From contig NZ_AYYP01000010.1 in NCBI RefSeq assembly GCF_001436215.1, positions 59,912 through 123,911 of the forward strand: a DNA stretch of 64,000 nucleotides, read 5' to 3'. Position 1 is the stretch's first letter; every line of letters starts with the position of its first letter. Positions 27,755-37,108 of this stretch are shown here, piece by piece. The notes below the pieces were generated by a model. That model saw only the letters and a program-made list of their open reading frames with translations, searched no databases and had not been told where the DNA came from. Made by a program: the position numbers and the translations under genes. This DNA comes from Ligilactobacillus agilis DSM 20509. Lineage in GTDB: Bacteria; Bacillota; Bacilli; Lactobacillales; Lactobacillaceae.

Positions 27755-28309
27755 ATGTTAAAAATCAATGTTCGTGGTGAAAATATCGAAGTTACAGGAG
27801 CTATTCGCGAATACGTAGAAAAGAAACTAACTAAGTTAGAAAAATACTTCGAGAATACTTCAAATTCTACAGCTCATGTAAATCTAAAAGTTTACACCGA
27901 CAAAACATACAAGGTAGAAGTAACCATTCCTTTACCTTACCTAGTTTTACGGGCTGAAGAAACCTCACCTGATATGTACGCAAGTATTGATTTGGTGACT
28001 GATAAACTTGAACGTCAAATTCGTAAGTATAAGACAAAAGTTAATCGCAAGTCACGTGAAAAAGGCTTTGCTTCCTTTGAATTTGTTCCTCAAGCCGAAG
28101 AAAAGGAAGAAGAAGATAAGAAGTTTGAAATCGTGCGTACAAAGCATGTTTCCTTGAAGCCAATGGACAGTGAAGAAGCTGTCTTACAAATGGACATGTT
28201 AGGCCACAACTTCTTCATCTATGAAGATGCTGAAACCCAAGGCATTAACATCGTTTACCGTCGTAAGGATGGACGTTACGGCTTAATCGAAGCAGGTGAC
28301 GAAGGCTAG
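27755..28309 (+). CDS. hpf: long-form ribosome hibernation promoting factor
   Basis: 184 residues, long-HPF size. The N-terminal domain (about 1-105) starts LKINVRGENIEVTGAIREYVEKKL, a basic linker follows, and the C-terminal dimerisation domain (about 125-184) holds FFIYEDAETQGINIVYRRKDGRYGLIEA. Long HPF joins two 70S ribosomes into inactive 100S dimers in stationary phase. It stands alone between comFC and secA, and its leader carries two hairpins that could affect expression. Confidence 0.97.
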   Translation: MLKINVRGENIEVTGAIREYVEKKLTKLEKYFENTSNSTAHVNLKVYTDKTYKVEVTIPLPYLVLRAEETSPDMYASIDLVTDKLERQIRKYKTKVNRKSREKGFASFEFVPQAEEKEEEDKKFEIVRTKHVSLKPMDSEEAVLQMDMLGHNFFIYEDAETQGINIVYRRKDGRYGLIEAGDEG

Positions 28310-28348
28310 TCTTCGCTAACTAAATAAGATAGCTAGCTAGTGCTAGGG

Positions 28349-28377
28349 AGGGTTGTCGATAGTGGCAACCCTTTTTT
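28349..28377 (+). terminator. intrinsic terminator after hpf
   Basis: AGGGTTG pairs with CAACCCT around a 10-base loop, followed by six T. Confidence 0.9.
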
Positions 28378-28380
28378 ATG

Positions 28381-28409
28381 TTTAAATTTTCTGAAAATAA
28401 TGCTAGAAT
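28381..28409 (+). promoter_or_regulatory. secA promoter
   Basis: TTTAAA (28381-28386), 17-base spacer, TAGAAT (28404-28409) with TGC upstream (extended -10). An inverted repeat TATACC-TT-GGTATA (28409-28422) covers the predicted start of transcription. Confidence 0.55.
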
Positions 28410-28483
28410 ATACCTTGGTATACTAAATTTTAAATTGAAATTTAATTTTTTTAAAAGAAAACAAATTAGGAAGGATTTATAAG

Positions 28484-30847
28484 ATGGCAAATTTCCTAAG
28501 AAAATGGGTTGAAAGTGATAAACGTGAATTAAAGCGTTTAGGAAAAATTGCTGATAAAGTTGAAGCTTATGCAAGTACGATGGAAGCTTTATCAGATGAA
28601 GAATTAAAAGCAAAAACACCAGAATTAAAGCAACGTTACCAAAATGGCAGTAGTTTAGATGAACTCTTGCCAGAAGCCTTTGCGGTTGCACGTGAAGGGG
28701 CTCGTCGGGTTTTAGGCCTATATCCTTACCGGGTTCAAATTATCGGGGGGATTGTTCTTCACGAAGGTAATATTGCAGAAATGAAAACTGGTGAAGGAAA
28801 GACTTTGACGGCTACTATGCCTGTTTACCTCAACGCCTTATCAGGAGAAGGGGTACACGTTGTTACTGTTAACGAGTATTTATCTAGTCGTGATGCCAGT
28901 GAAATGGGTGAACTTTATAATTGGTTAGGATTAAAAGTTGGCTTAAATATCGCTAGCAAGACTCCAGCCGAAAAGCGGGAAGCTTATGCGGCTGATATTA
29001 CCTATTCCACTAACAGTGAATTAGGCTTTGACTACCTGCGGGATAACATGGTTGTTTACAGAGAAGATATGGTACAACGCCCACTTAACTTTGTAATTGT
29101 CGATGAAGTAGACTCTATTTTAATCGATGAAGCGCGGACACCGCTGATTATTTCAGGGCAAGCAACTGGTTCAACTATGCTTTATACGCGGACAGACCGG
29201 TTTGCTAAAACGCTAACGGAAGATGAAGACTTTAAGATTGACTTGGAGTCTAAGACTGTTTCCTTGACTGAGGAAGGAATCAAGAAGGGTGAAAAATACT
29301 TTGGGTTAACCAACTTATATGACCCAGATAACACAGCCTTAAATCACCACTTAGATAATGCCTTGCGGGCTAACTTTATCATGTTACGGGATAAAGATTA
29401 TGTGGTCCAAGATGGGGAAGTCTTGATTGTTGACCAATTTACAGGGCGGATTATGGATGGCCGGCGCTACTCCGATGGGTTGCACCAGGCTATCGAAGCT
29501 AAAGAACACGTTGAAATTAAAGAAGAAACTAAAACAATGGCTAACATTACCTACCAAAACTTCTTCAGAATGTATAAGAAACTCTCGGGGATGACTGGGA
29601 CTGCCAAGACGGAACAAGAAGAATTCCGGGAAATCTATAACATGGAAGTTGTGACAATTCCAACTAACCGGCCAATCGCCCGGGAAGACCGGCCTGATTT
29701 ATTGTATCCAACTTTAAAGAGTAAGTTTAAAGCGGTGGTAGAAGATATTAAGACTCGCCATGAAGCTGGACAACCAATCTTGGTTGGGACGGTGGCTGTG
29801 GAAACCTCTGAGCTTTTGTCACATATGCTTGATCAAGAGGGAATTCCTCACTCTGTCTTAAACGCCAAAAACCACGCCCGGGAAGCTGAAATTGTTATGA
29901 ATGCCGGGCAAAGAGGAGCTGTCACAATTGCTACTAACATGGCCGGTCGGGGTACCGATATCAAACTGGGGCCGGGTGTTCGTGAACTTGGTGGTTTAGC
30001 CGTAATTGGGACAGAACGGCACGAATCGCGCCGGATTGATAATCAGTTACGGGGCCGGTCAGGTCGTCAAGGTGATCCAGGGGTGTCACAATTCTATCTA
30101 TCGCTGGAAGATGATTTGATGCTACGCTTTGGTTCAGAAAGAATCAAGGCATTCTTGGAACGAATGAAAGTGGCCGATGATGATGCGGTTATCCAATCAC
30201 GGATGATTACTAAGCAAGTTGAATCTGCGCAAAAGCGGGTTGAAGGTAATAACTACGATACTAGAAAGCAAGTGTTACAATACGATGATGTAATGCGGGC
30301 TCAACGTGAAATTATTTACAGCCAACGGCAACAAGTAATCATGGAAGATAAGTCACTCAAGGGTGTAATTATGCCAATGATTAAGCGAACTGTAGAGCAT
30401 ACAGTTCAAGTTCATACTCAGGGTGAAAAGAATGAGTGGAACTTGCAAGCTATTTTAGATTTTGCTGTATCAGCAATGGTTAATGAAGATAGCATTGAAT
30501 TGGCAGATTTAGTTGGCAAGACTCCTGATGAGATTGTTGCTTACCTAATGGACCGTGCCGAGGCTAACTACAAGTTAAAAGAAAAACAACTATATGATGC
30601 TAGTCAAATGCTAGAATTTGAAAAGGTTGTTATCTTACGGGTGGTAGACTCCCGGTGGACTGATCACATCGATGAAATGGATCAATTACGCCAATCAATC
30701 GGTCTTCGTGGTTACGGACAATTGAATCCGTTGGTTGAATACCAATCAGATGGTTTCAGAATGTTTGAACAGATGATTGGGGATATTGAATACGACGTTA
30801 CCCGCCTCTTCATGAAGGCGGAAATTCGCCAAAATATTAAGCGGTAA
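28484..30847 (+). CDS. secA: preprotein translocase ATPase SecA
   Basis: 787 residues. Walker [15 protein letters not shown] (about 100-113), DYLRDNM (about 181-187), [20 protein letters not shown] (about 206-225) and [14 protein letters not shown] (about 484-497) are SecA hallmarks. It drives export of signal-peptide proteins through SecYEG. The C-terminus ends soon after the helical scaffold and lacks the Cys-rich zinc tail found in many SecA proteins, as is common in lactobacilli. It lies upstream of prfB, as in many Firmicutes. AGGAAGG supports the start. Confidence 0.98.
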   Translation: MANFLRKWVESDKRELKRLGKIADKVEAYASTMEALSDEELKAKTPELKQRYQNGSSLDELLPEAFAVAREGARRVLGLYPYRVQIIGGIVLHEGNIAEMKTGEGKTLTATMPVYLNALSGEGVHVVTVNEYLSSRDASEMGELYNWLGLKVGLNIASKTPAEKREAYAADITYSTNSELGFDYLRDNMVVYREDMVQRPLNFVIVDEVDSILIDEARTPLIISGQATGSTMLYTRTDRFAKTLTEDEDFKIDLESKTVSLTEEGIKKGEKYFGLTNLYDPDNTALNHHLDNALRANFIMLRDKDYVVQDGEVLIVDQFTGRIMDGRRYSDGLHQAIEAKEHVEIKEETKTMANITYQNFFRMYKKLSGMTGTAKTEQEEFREIYNMEVVTIPTNRPIAREDRPDLLYPTLKSKFKAVVEDIKTRHEAGQPILVGTVAVETSELLSHMLDQEGIPHSVLNAKNHAREAEIVMNAGQRGAVTIATNMAGRGTDIKLGPGVRELGGLAVIGTERHESRRIDNQLRGRSGRQGDPGVSQFYLSLEDDLMLRFGSERIKAFLERMKVADDDAVIQSRMITKQVESAQKRVEGNNYDTRKQVLQYDDVMRAQREIIYSQRQQVIMEDKSLKGVIMPMIKRTVEHTVQVHTQGEKNEWNLQAILDFAVSAMVNEDSIELADLVGKTPDEIVAYLMDRAEANYKLKEKQLYDASQMLEFEKVVILRVVDSRWTDHIDEMDQLRQSIGLRGYGQLNPLVEYQSDGFRMFEQMIGDIEYDVTRLFMKAEIRQNIKR

Positions 30848-30910
30848 AAATAAAGCTGGAAGGTAAGACTGAAGTAAGCTTGCTTTTCAGCTTTTTGAAT
30901 GGAGGATAAA

Positions 30911-32039
30911 ATGGAATATAGTGATTACAAACGTGAAATTGCCACAATGAAGGCAAAAATCTTAGAATTTAGGAGGTCTCTTTGACTTAGATGAACTAGA
31001 AGAAGAGATTGCCCTTAATGAAAATAAGATGGCTCAACCGGGCTTTTGGGATGACCAAGAGTCCGCTCAGAAGTTAATCAATCAAAATAATGAATTAAAG
31101 GCTAAGTATGATAATTTCAAAGAGTTAGTAAAGCTAGTTGAGGACTTAGAAGTTCTCTTAGAAATGGTGGCTGAAGAACCAACCGATCAAGAATTATTAG
31201 CGGAACTAGAGCAAACCTATGCGGCGGCTGCTAACAAGTTACAAGCCTACCAACTAAGCATTTTGTTGAACCAACCTTATGACAAGGACAATGCAATCTT
31301 AGAAATCCACCCTGGAGCTGGTGGGACTGAATCGCAAGATTGGGGTTCGATGTTATTAAGAATGTATACGCGCTGGGCAGACCAGCATGGATTTAAGGTT
31401 GAAACAGTAGATTATCAGGCCGGAGATGAAGCGGGGATTAAAAGTGTTACCCTACTAATTGAAGGGACGAACGCTTACGGTTACCTCAGAAGTGAAAAAG
31501 GGGTTCACCGCTTAGTGAGAATTTCACCATTTGATGCGGCGGGCAGACGGCATACCTCTTTTGCCTCTGTAAATGTTATGCCTCAGCTAGATGATTCTGT
31601 TGAAGTAGAGTTGCGGCCAGAAGATGTGAAGATGGAAGTCTTTCGAGCTAGTGGAGCTGGGGGGCAGCATATCAATAAAACTTCTTCAGCGGTACGGTTG
31701 ATTCACATTCCGACGGGAATTGTTGTTTCGAGTCAAGCTCAACGTTCGCAATTCCAAAACCGGGCTACGGCCGAAAGTATGTTGAAATCTAAGTTGTATC
31801 AACTGGAATTAGAAGCTAAGGAAAAGGAAAAAGCCAAGTTGCAAGGTGAACAGCTGGATATTTCTTGGGGATCCCAAATAAGATCTTATGTTTTCCACCC
31901 CTACTCAATGATTAAAGACCACCGGACTGGCTACGAAACTGGTAATACTGGGGCGGTAATGGATGGGGACTTAGATCCCTTTATCAACGCTTATCTCCAG
32001 TGGAACATTCACAAAGCAAGTGGGGATAATGATAAGTAA
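30911..32039 (+). CDS. prfB: peptide chain release factor 2, expressed by programmed +1 frameshift
   Basis: Reads from ATG 30911 (GGAGG upstream) to CTT 30980-30982, then skips T 30983 and continues from 30984 to 32039, giving 375 residues. The shift site is classic: AGGAGG inside the gene three bases before CTT-TGA-C. Low RF2 lets the ribosome slip past the in-frame TGA, so RF2 controls its own level. The catalytic SGAGGQHINKTSS (GGQ) and HRTGYETGN are present. RF2 releases peptides at UGA and UAA. A weak hairpin, AAAGCTG with CAGCTTT, separates it from secA. Confidence 0.98.
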
Positions 32040-32040
32040 C

Positions 32041-32057
32041 TGTAATTTAATTGCAAC
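32041..32057 (+). promoter_or_regulatory. WalR-like site upstream of ftsEX
   Basis: TGTAAT-N5-TGCAAC; the first half is perfect and the second has one mismatch to TGTWAH. It lies upstream of the ftsE -10. Confidence 0.35.
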
Positions 32058-32074
32058 CTTAAGCTAAGCCAAAA

Positions 32075-32083
32075 TGATATAAT
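32075..32083 (+). promoter_or_regulatory. extended -10 promoter of ftsEX
   Basis: TGA-TATAAT, 38 bases before the ftsE start; no good -35 at 17 bases. Confidence 0.65.
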
Positions 32084-32120
32084 TATTAAGGCTATTACAA
32101 TCTGTAGGGAGGTAACTTTT

Positions 32121-32816
32121 TTGATTGAATTTAAAAACGTCGTAAAAAAATACGATAATAATATTACAGCAACCAACAATATTTCGGTAAAAATAAAGCC
32201 GGGCGAATTTGTTTACGTTGTCGGTCCTAGTGGGGCGGGAAAATCAACTTTTATAAAAATGATGTACCGGGAAGAAGCTCCCACATCGGGGAGCATTATT
32301 GTAAATGAATATGCTTTGGAAAATATTAAGAGTCGGGAAATTCCATTTTTACGGCGCGAATTAGGGATTGTTTTCCAAGATTTCAAGTTATTACCACGGC
32401 TAACAGTGTTTGAAAACATCGCCTATGCTTTACAAGTAATTGAAAAAACCCCAGAAGAAGTTGAACAAAGGGTAAGTCGCGTTTTAGACTTAGTTGGTCT
32501 AAGTGCCAAGCGGGATAATTTTCCAGCGGAATTGTCAGGGGGCGAACAGCAACGGGTGGCGATTGCACGGGCAATTGCAAACGAGCCAAGCATTTTGATT
32601 GCTGACGAACCAACTGGTAACCTAGATCCTGAAACCGCCGAAGGAATTATGGAAATTCTAGAACAGGTTAATAAGCAAGGAACTACGGTTGTAATGGCGA
32701 CTCACAACAGTTTTATAGTGAATGAATACAAACACCGGGTGTTAGAAATTAATGGTGGTAAGATTATTCGTGATGAAGAGGAAGGGGTTTATAGTAATGA
32801 AGACGCTAACGCTTAA
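32121..32816 (+). CDS. ftsE: cell division ATP-binding protein FtsE
   Basis: 231 residues starting at TTG after GGGAGG. ABC ATPase with Walker [11 protein letters not shown] (about 34-43), the Q-loop [20 protein letters not shown] characteristic of FtsE, signature [15 protein letters not shown], Walker [17 protein letters not shown] and switch THN. With FtsX it forms a membrane complex that transmits ATP hydrolysis to extracellular peptidoglycan hydrolases. It overlaps ftsX. It follows prfB, a common arrangement. Confidence 0.97.
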   Translation: MIEFKNVVKKYDNNITATNNISVKIKPGEFVYVVGPSGAGKSTFIKMMYREEAPTSGSIIVNEYALENIKSREIPFLRRELGIVFQDFKLLPRLTVFENIAYALQVIEKTPEEVEQRVSRVLDLVGLSAKRDNFPAELSGGEQQRVAIARAIANEPSILIADEPTGNLDPETAEGIMEILEQVNKQGTTVVMATHNSFIVNEYKHRVLEINGGKIIRDEEEGVYSNEDANA

Positions 32817-33684
32817 GCGTCATCTGACCGAAAGTTTTAAGAGTTTAAGACGTAATGGTTGGATGTCAGTTGCCGCAATTTCAGCTGTAACAGTAACCTT
32901 ATTATTGGTAGGGGTATTACTCTCAGTCTTATTAAATATCAATAAAGTTGCCCATGATGTTGAAAGGGACGTGCAAGTTCGAGTAGTTATTAACCGTGGA
33001 ACTAACAAGGAACAGATTAAACAAATTAAGGCTGATTTGACTAAAATCAAGGCCGTTAAGAAGATTAAGTTCTCCAGTCGTAAGCAAGAATTAAAAAATG
33101 TAATTGGGGTTTACGGTGATGACTTCCGTTTATTCCAAGGGGATAGTAACCCGCTCTACGATGTTTACATTGTTGAGACTAACTCACCCGACCAAACCAT
33201 CAAGGTTGCCAAGCAAGCTAAGAAGATTAAGAACGTCTACGATGCTCGTTATGGTGGAGTAGCAGCTAAGAAGTTGTTTAAAGCCGTAGCAACTATTCAA
33301 AAGTGGGGCTTAACTATCAGTGTCCTCTTGTTATTCGTGGCTGTGTTCTTGATTTCCAACACAATTCGGATTACGATTTTATCACGTAAAGATGAGATTG
33401 GAATCATGCGCTTAGTAGGAGCTACTAATAGCTATATTCGCTGGCCGTTTGTTTTAGAAGGAGCTTGGACAGGGTTGCTTGGTGCCGTTATTCCAATTAT
33501 ATTAGTTGATTTTGGTTACAACTGGGCTTACGCTGTTTTATCCAAGTCCTTTGAAGGAACAGCATACCGGTTGTTAACACCAGGTCAGTTTTTATGGGAA
33601 ATCGACTTACTTTTAGCCGTAATTGGGATTGTTATCGGGGCTTTAGGTTCTGGTTTATCAATGAGTAAGTTCTTAAAGATTTAG
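32797..33684 (+). CDS. ftsX: cell division protein FtsX
   Basis: 295 residues from ATG 32797, which has AGGAAGG upstream; an in-frame ATG at 32752 lies deep in ftsE and is less likely. There are four membrane helices: one at about 20-45, then an extracellular domain (about 50-165), then three (about 175-200, 225-250, 262-290). RHLTESFKSLRRNGWMSVAAISAVT is the family N-terminus. It partners FtsE and probably activates secreted CwlO-like hydrolases such as the NlpC/P60 protein at 5.9 kb. Confidence 0.96.
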   Translation: MKTLTLKRHLTESFKSLRRNGWMSVAAISAVTVTLLLVGVLLSVLLNINKVAHDVERDVQVRVVINRGTNKEQIKQIKADLTKIKAVKKIKFSSRKQELKNVIGVYGDDFRLFQGDSNPLYDVYIVETNSPDQTIKVAKQAKKIKNVYDARYGGVAAKKLFKAVATIQKWGLTISVLLLFVAVFLISNTIRITILSRKDEIGIMRLVGATNSYIRWPFVLEGAWTGLLGAVIPIILVDFGYNWAYAVLSKSFEGTAYRLLTPGQFLWEIDLLLAVIGIVIGALGSGLSMSKFLKI

Positions 33685-33690
33685 TTTTAA

Positions 33691-33740
33691 AAAAGTACCT
33701 AACAAAGTGGTTTTGTGAAACCAACTTGTTAGGTACTTTT
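33691..33740. terminator. bidirectional terminator between ftsX and the exonuclease gene
   Basis: AAAAGTACCTAACAA pairs with TTGTTAGGTACTTTT, with an inner TGGTTT/AAACCA stem. Confidence 0.9.
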
Positions 33741-34279
33741 TATTTGGGATAAGTTTTAATAAAATCTACCAAGGCGGAGCTGCCAAAATGGTTTGCTTGG
33801 TAAAGTAAGATGTTAGCACAAGCAGATGCATCGGCTAAGGCGTTATGGTGGTTTTCAAGTGAAATATTAAGTCGTTGACAAATAGTGTCGAGCTTTTGAT
33901 TAGGAAAGTCGGCAAAAAATTTCCGACTAGTCTTTAGGGTATCTAAGACCAAAAATTGTGGTACCGTAATGTCATAACTTTCCAGGGTGCACTTTAAAAC
34001 GCTACAATCAAAGCTAGCATTATGGGCGACAGCCAACTGGTTGGGCTGGAAAAAAGACTGAATATGAGGCCACAGCTCGGCTAGAGTTGGTGCCTTTTTT
34101 ACATCAGCAGGTCGAATCCCGTGAATGCGAATGTTAGTTGGAGCAAACTCAGCTTGGGGATTAATTAGCGAGTAAAATTCATCGACAATTTGACCATTAC
34201 GAACAACACTCAATGCTAGTGAGCAAGCGCTATTTCTCTTTGCGTTGGCCGTTTCGAAATCAAAGGCAACAAAATCCAT
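33740..34279 (-). CDS. DnaQ-like 3'-5' exonuclease (DEDDh family)
   Basis: 179 residues. Exonuclease motifs are DFVAFDFETAN (Exo I, Asp7 and Glu9), AHNASFDCSVL (Exo II, about 93-103) and HNALADASACANI (Exo III with catalytic His, about 142-154). It is a stand-alone domain like the epsilon subunit or RNase T, so it may act in DNA repair or RNA trimming. Short compared with PolC-type enzymes. A GGACTCCT site precedes the start. Confidence 0.9.
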   Translation of the reverse strand: MDFVAFDFETANAKRNSACSLALSVVRNGQIVDEFYSLINPQAEFAPTNIRIHGIRPADVKKAPTLAELWPHIQSFFQPNQLAVAHNASFDCSVLKCTLESYDITVPQFLVLDTLKTSRKFFADFPNQKLDTICQRLNISLENHHNALADASACANILLYQANHFGSSALVDFIKTYPK

Positions 34280-34361
34280 AGGAGTCCTTCTTTCAAATTT
34301 TGACTTTACGTTAAAAGTTTAACAGAAGTGGGTTCTAAATCAAGCAAGACGCCCTAAAAAA

Positions 34362-34370
34362 TGCTAAAAT
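34362..34370 (+). promoter_or_regulatory. extended -10 promoter of murB
   Basis: TGC-TAAAAT. A short CCCTA/TAGGG inverted repeat flanks the element. Confidence 0.5.
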
Positions 34371-34408
34371 AGGGTAGTATTATTAAAATGTGAGGAAGTA
34401 TTATTATA

Positions 34409-35317
34409 ATGACTGAACTAGCACAAGAATTTAAGGTTAAGTTTCCGAAAATCAAAATATTAGCAGCTGAGCCATTAGCTAAATATACAAATACTAAAAC
34501 GGGTGGTCCGGCCGAATGCCTAGCCTTTCCTAAAAATGTTGCTGAAATCAAATCATTATTGGTATTTGCTAAGGAAAACCAGGTAGCTGTAACTGTAATT
34601 GGCAATGCTAGTAACTTGATTGTCAAAGAAGGTGGAATCTTAGGGCTAGTGATTATTCTAACCGATATGAATGAAATCAAGGTTGAGGGTAATTTTATTT
34701 TGGCCCAGGCCGGAGCTTCTTTAATTAAAACGACTCAAGTTGCATATCAAGCCGGGTTAACTGGCTTGGAATTTGCTGCGGGTATCCCTGGTAGTATCGG
34801 GGGAGCTATTTTTATGAACGCTGGTGCTTATGATGGAGAAATTAAGGACGTTGTTAAATCAGTCGAAGTTATCACCCGCGATGGTCAGTTAAAAACTTAC
34901 CAAAATAATGAACTCCACTTTGCTTATCGGCACAGCCGCCTCCAAGAAGAAGACGATATTGTTTTGCAAGCAACTTTTAGTTTGCGGGCAGGTGATAGGT
35001 ATGCAATCCGTAACCGAATGGAAGAATTGAACTTCTTACGGGCGTCTAAGCAGCCGTTGGAATATCCTTCTTGTGGGAGTGTCTTTAAGAGACCGGTAGG
35101 ACATTTTACAGGTAAATTAATTTGTGATGCTGGCCTACAAGGTTACCAAAGTGGGGGGGCGCAGGTTTCTAAAAAACACGCAGGTTTTATTGTCAACGTG
35201 GACCATGCGACCGCTAGCGATTACCTAGATGTTATTCATCATATTCAAGCAGAAATTAAGGCTAAATTTGATGTGGATTTAGAAACGGAAGTTCGAATTA
35301 TCGGGCGTGACAGTTAG
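34409..35317 (+). CDS. murB: UDP-N-acetylenolpyruvoylglucosamine reductase MurB
   Basis: 302 residues, type IIb MurB. FAD-binding motifs are [14 protein letters not shown] (about 30-43), IGNASNLIV (about 68-76) and [20 protein letters not shown] (about 126-145). The catalytic Ser is in [10 protein letters not shown] (about 219-228), and a late [22 protein letters not shown] block follows. It reduces the enolpyruvyl moiety to make UDP-MurNAc for peptidoglycan. Own promoter and terminator. Confidence 0.97.
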   Translation: MTELAQEFKVKFPKIKILAAEPLAKYTNTKTGGPAECLAFPKNVAEIKSLLVFAKENQVAVTVIGNASNLIVKEGGILGLVIILTDMNEIKVEGNFILAQAGASLIKTTQVAYQAGLTGLEFAAGIPGSIGGAIFMNAGAYDGEIKDVVKSVEVITRDGQLKTYQNNELHFAYRHSRLQEEDDIVLQATFSLRAGDRYAIRNRMEELNFLRASKQPLEYPSCGSVFKRPVGHFTGKLICDAGLQGYQSGGAQVSKKHAGFIVNVDHATASDYLDVIHHIQAEIKAKFDVDLETEVRIIGRDS

Positions 35318-35347
35318 TTGGATTGAAAAAACAAAAAGTAAGTAATA

Positions 35348-35387
35348 AAAAACCGTTTGAAATCGAACTTGATTTCAAACGGTTTTT
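35348..35387. terminator. bidirectional terminator between murB and the DUF1361 gene
   Basis: AAAAACCGTTTGAAATC pairs perfectly with GATTTCAAACGGTTTTT. Confidence 0.95.
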
Positions 35388-35388
35388 G

Positions 35389-36063
35389 TTAATTGAACTT
35401 AGAATCCATATTTCTAAAAGCGAGATAACTTAAGTAGGTGCTCAACCAAATAATTAGTTGTAGTAAGAACATGAAGCAAACGAAGGCTAGCATCCGGATG
35501 CTCCACATGTTAAGCAGTTGCTCAATTACCCAATTAGGGTTTAAGAATAAGTAAGCGGTGTGGAGCCGTAAGAACCGGCCAACGTAAATGCCGACCGACG
35601 ATAATAGTAGCAAGAGCGTGACAATGCTTAGGCGCCCGAAATTATTATGTAGTTTGAAGCGCAAGCAAATGACATCTGCTACGTATTGGAGACTCCAATT
35701 TCCGATTAGGGCTGCTGCTAATGCTGAGGAAACTAAGTTGGTAAAGTTTAGCCACATATGCAAGTTAAAGCTCATTAAACCTGTAGTCGGATTGTAAGGG
35801 GTCATCCGCGCTAGGTGAAAGAGGTCGGTTAAGATATAGGGGGCATTGGGATAAAATAATAACCAACCAATCAACAGGGGATAAAATAACAGCCCAGTTT
35901 GTTTTTCCTTAATGTGAAAGGAAAGTTCAATTGGAATGTAGGCTAAAAAAGTATTTAAAAGTAAAAAACTATAAAAAGAGTTGTGACGGACAACGGTTAG
36001 GTAGACATACAACATATACAGCCAAAACGCTGTCCGGATTAACCATTTAGATTTCGTAGACAT
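35389..36063 (-). CDS. DUF1361 family membrane protein
   Basis: 224 residues with six to seven hydrophobic segments. YNPTTGLMSFNLHMWLNF and LLFYPNAPYILTDLFHL are typical of the DUF1361 family, whose role is unknown. AGGGTGATG precedes the start. It lies alone between murB and the cdaA operon, transcribed towards murB. Confidence 0.75.
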   Translation of the reverse strand: MSTKSKWLIRTAFWLYMLYVYLTVVRHNSFYSFLLLNTFLAYIPIELSFHIKEKQTGLLFYPLLIGWLLFYPNAPYILTDLFHLARMTPYNPTTGLMSFNLHMWLNFTNLVSSALAAALIGNWSLQYVADVICLRFKLHNNFGRLSIVTLLLLLSSVGIYVGRFLRLHTAYLFLNPNWVIEQLLNMWSIRMLAFVCFMFLLQLIIWLSTYLSYLAFRNMDSKFN

Positions 36064-36221
36064 AAAACATCACCCTAGAATTTATTACTACTATTCTAAC
36101 AAATGCTAAGAAAATTTGCTTACTAAAAAACTGTATTTAGGGATATTTTAACTTTTTAGTGGTGACCATTAAAATTTAGCTGGCGGTCAATTGAGCAAAG
36201 CTAAAATAATTTTTAAAGTCG

Positions 36222-36230
36222 TGATATAAT
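36222..36230 (+). promoter_or_regulatory. extended -10 promoter of cdaA-cdaR-glmM
   Basis: TGA-TATAAT, 36 bases before the cdaA start codon. Confidence 0.65.
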
Positions 36231-36265
36231 GAAAAAGAAATTTAAAAAGAGGGGTGATCTTACTA

Positions 36266-37108
36266 ATGGCAATTAATTGGGGAGATTTGCTCACCCTGCG
36301 TAATTTTGTTAATTTAATCGATATTTGCCTGGTATGGTTTGTTATTTATGAATTAATGATGCTCTTAAAGGGAACCAAAGCTGTTCAGTTATTTAAGGGT
36401 GTTTTAGTCATTATTGTAATTAAGTTAATAAGTTGGTATGTAGGGTTGCAAACTCTATCGTGGATTATGGATCAGGTTATTAATTGGGGGATTATTGCAA
36501 TCATCATTATCTTTCAGCCTGAAATCAGACGGGGGTTAGAGCATCTAGGGCGTGGTTCGGTATTTACCTATAATAAAACCGGCAATCAAGAAGAAAAAAT
36601 GGTTGAAGCTTTGGATCAAGCCATTCAATATATGTCTAAACGGCGGATTGGTGCTTTAATCACTATCCAACAAAATACCGGCTTAGAAGATTACATTGAA
36701 ACTGGAATAAGCCTCGATGCCGATGTCACGGGTGCGTTACTAATCAATATTTTTATTCCTAATACCCCTTTACATGATGGGGCCGTAATTATTAAGGATA
36801 ATAAGATTGCAGTAGCAGCCGCCTACTTGCCTTTATCTGAGAGTAATTTAATTCCTAAAGAGCTCGGAACCAGACACAGAGCAGCGGTTGGAATCAGTGA
36901 GGTAACTGATGCGTTAACAATTGTTGTTTCAGAAGAAACCGGTGGGGTAACAGTTACGAAGAATAACGAGTTGATCCGTGACCTTACCCAGCAGGATTAT
37001 TTGAAATTGTTGCGTAATGAATTAGTTCCGCGGCAAGAAGAAGTAAAGACCAATCCAGTTACACGCTTTATTGAAGGGATGATAAAAGGAGGGGGACATA
37101 AGCATTGA
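36266..37108 (+). CDS. cdaA: membrane diadenylate cyclase CdaA
   Basis: 280 residues. Three N-terminal membrane helices (about 15-85) are followed by the DAC domain (about 100-260) with the ATP-binding and catalytic PLHDGAVII (DGA) and GTRHRAAVG (RHR) motifs. It makes c-di-AMP from two ATP, controlling potassium and osmolyte uptake and wall strength. ATG 36266 is chosen because AGGGGTGATC lies just before it; a GTG at 36254 would remove that site. Operon order cdaA-cdaR-glmM is the conserved one. Confidence 0.97.
   Translation: MAINWGDLLTLRNFVNLIDICLVWFVIYELMMLLKGTKAVQLFKGVLVIIVIKLISWYVGLQTLSWIMDQVINWGIIAIIIIFQPEIRRGLEHLGRGSVFTYNKTGNQEEKMVEALDQAIQYMSKRRIGALITIQQNTGLEDYIETGISLDADVTGALLINIFIPNTPLHDGAVIIKDNKIAVAAAYLPLSESNLIPKELGTRHRAAVGISEVTDALTIVVSEETGGVTVTKNNELIRDLTQQDYLKLLRNELVPRQEEVKTNPVTRFIEGMIKGGGHKH

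Noticed and set aside
28320..28691. Minus-strand 123-codon frame across the secA start
   Set aside because: It overlaps the secA promoter, ribosome site and first 70 codons, and lacks a recognisable protein pattern.
30911..31028. Apparent nonsense mutation at the start of the RF2 gene
   Set aside because: The TGA sits in the standard RF2 frameshift site with an internal AGGAGG, so the gene is intact.
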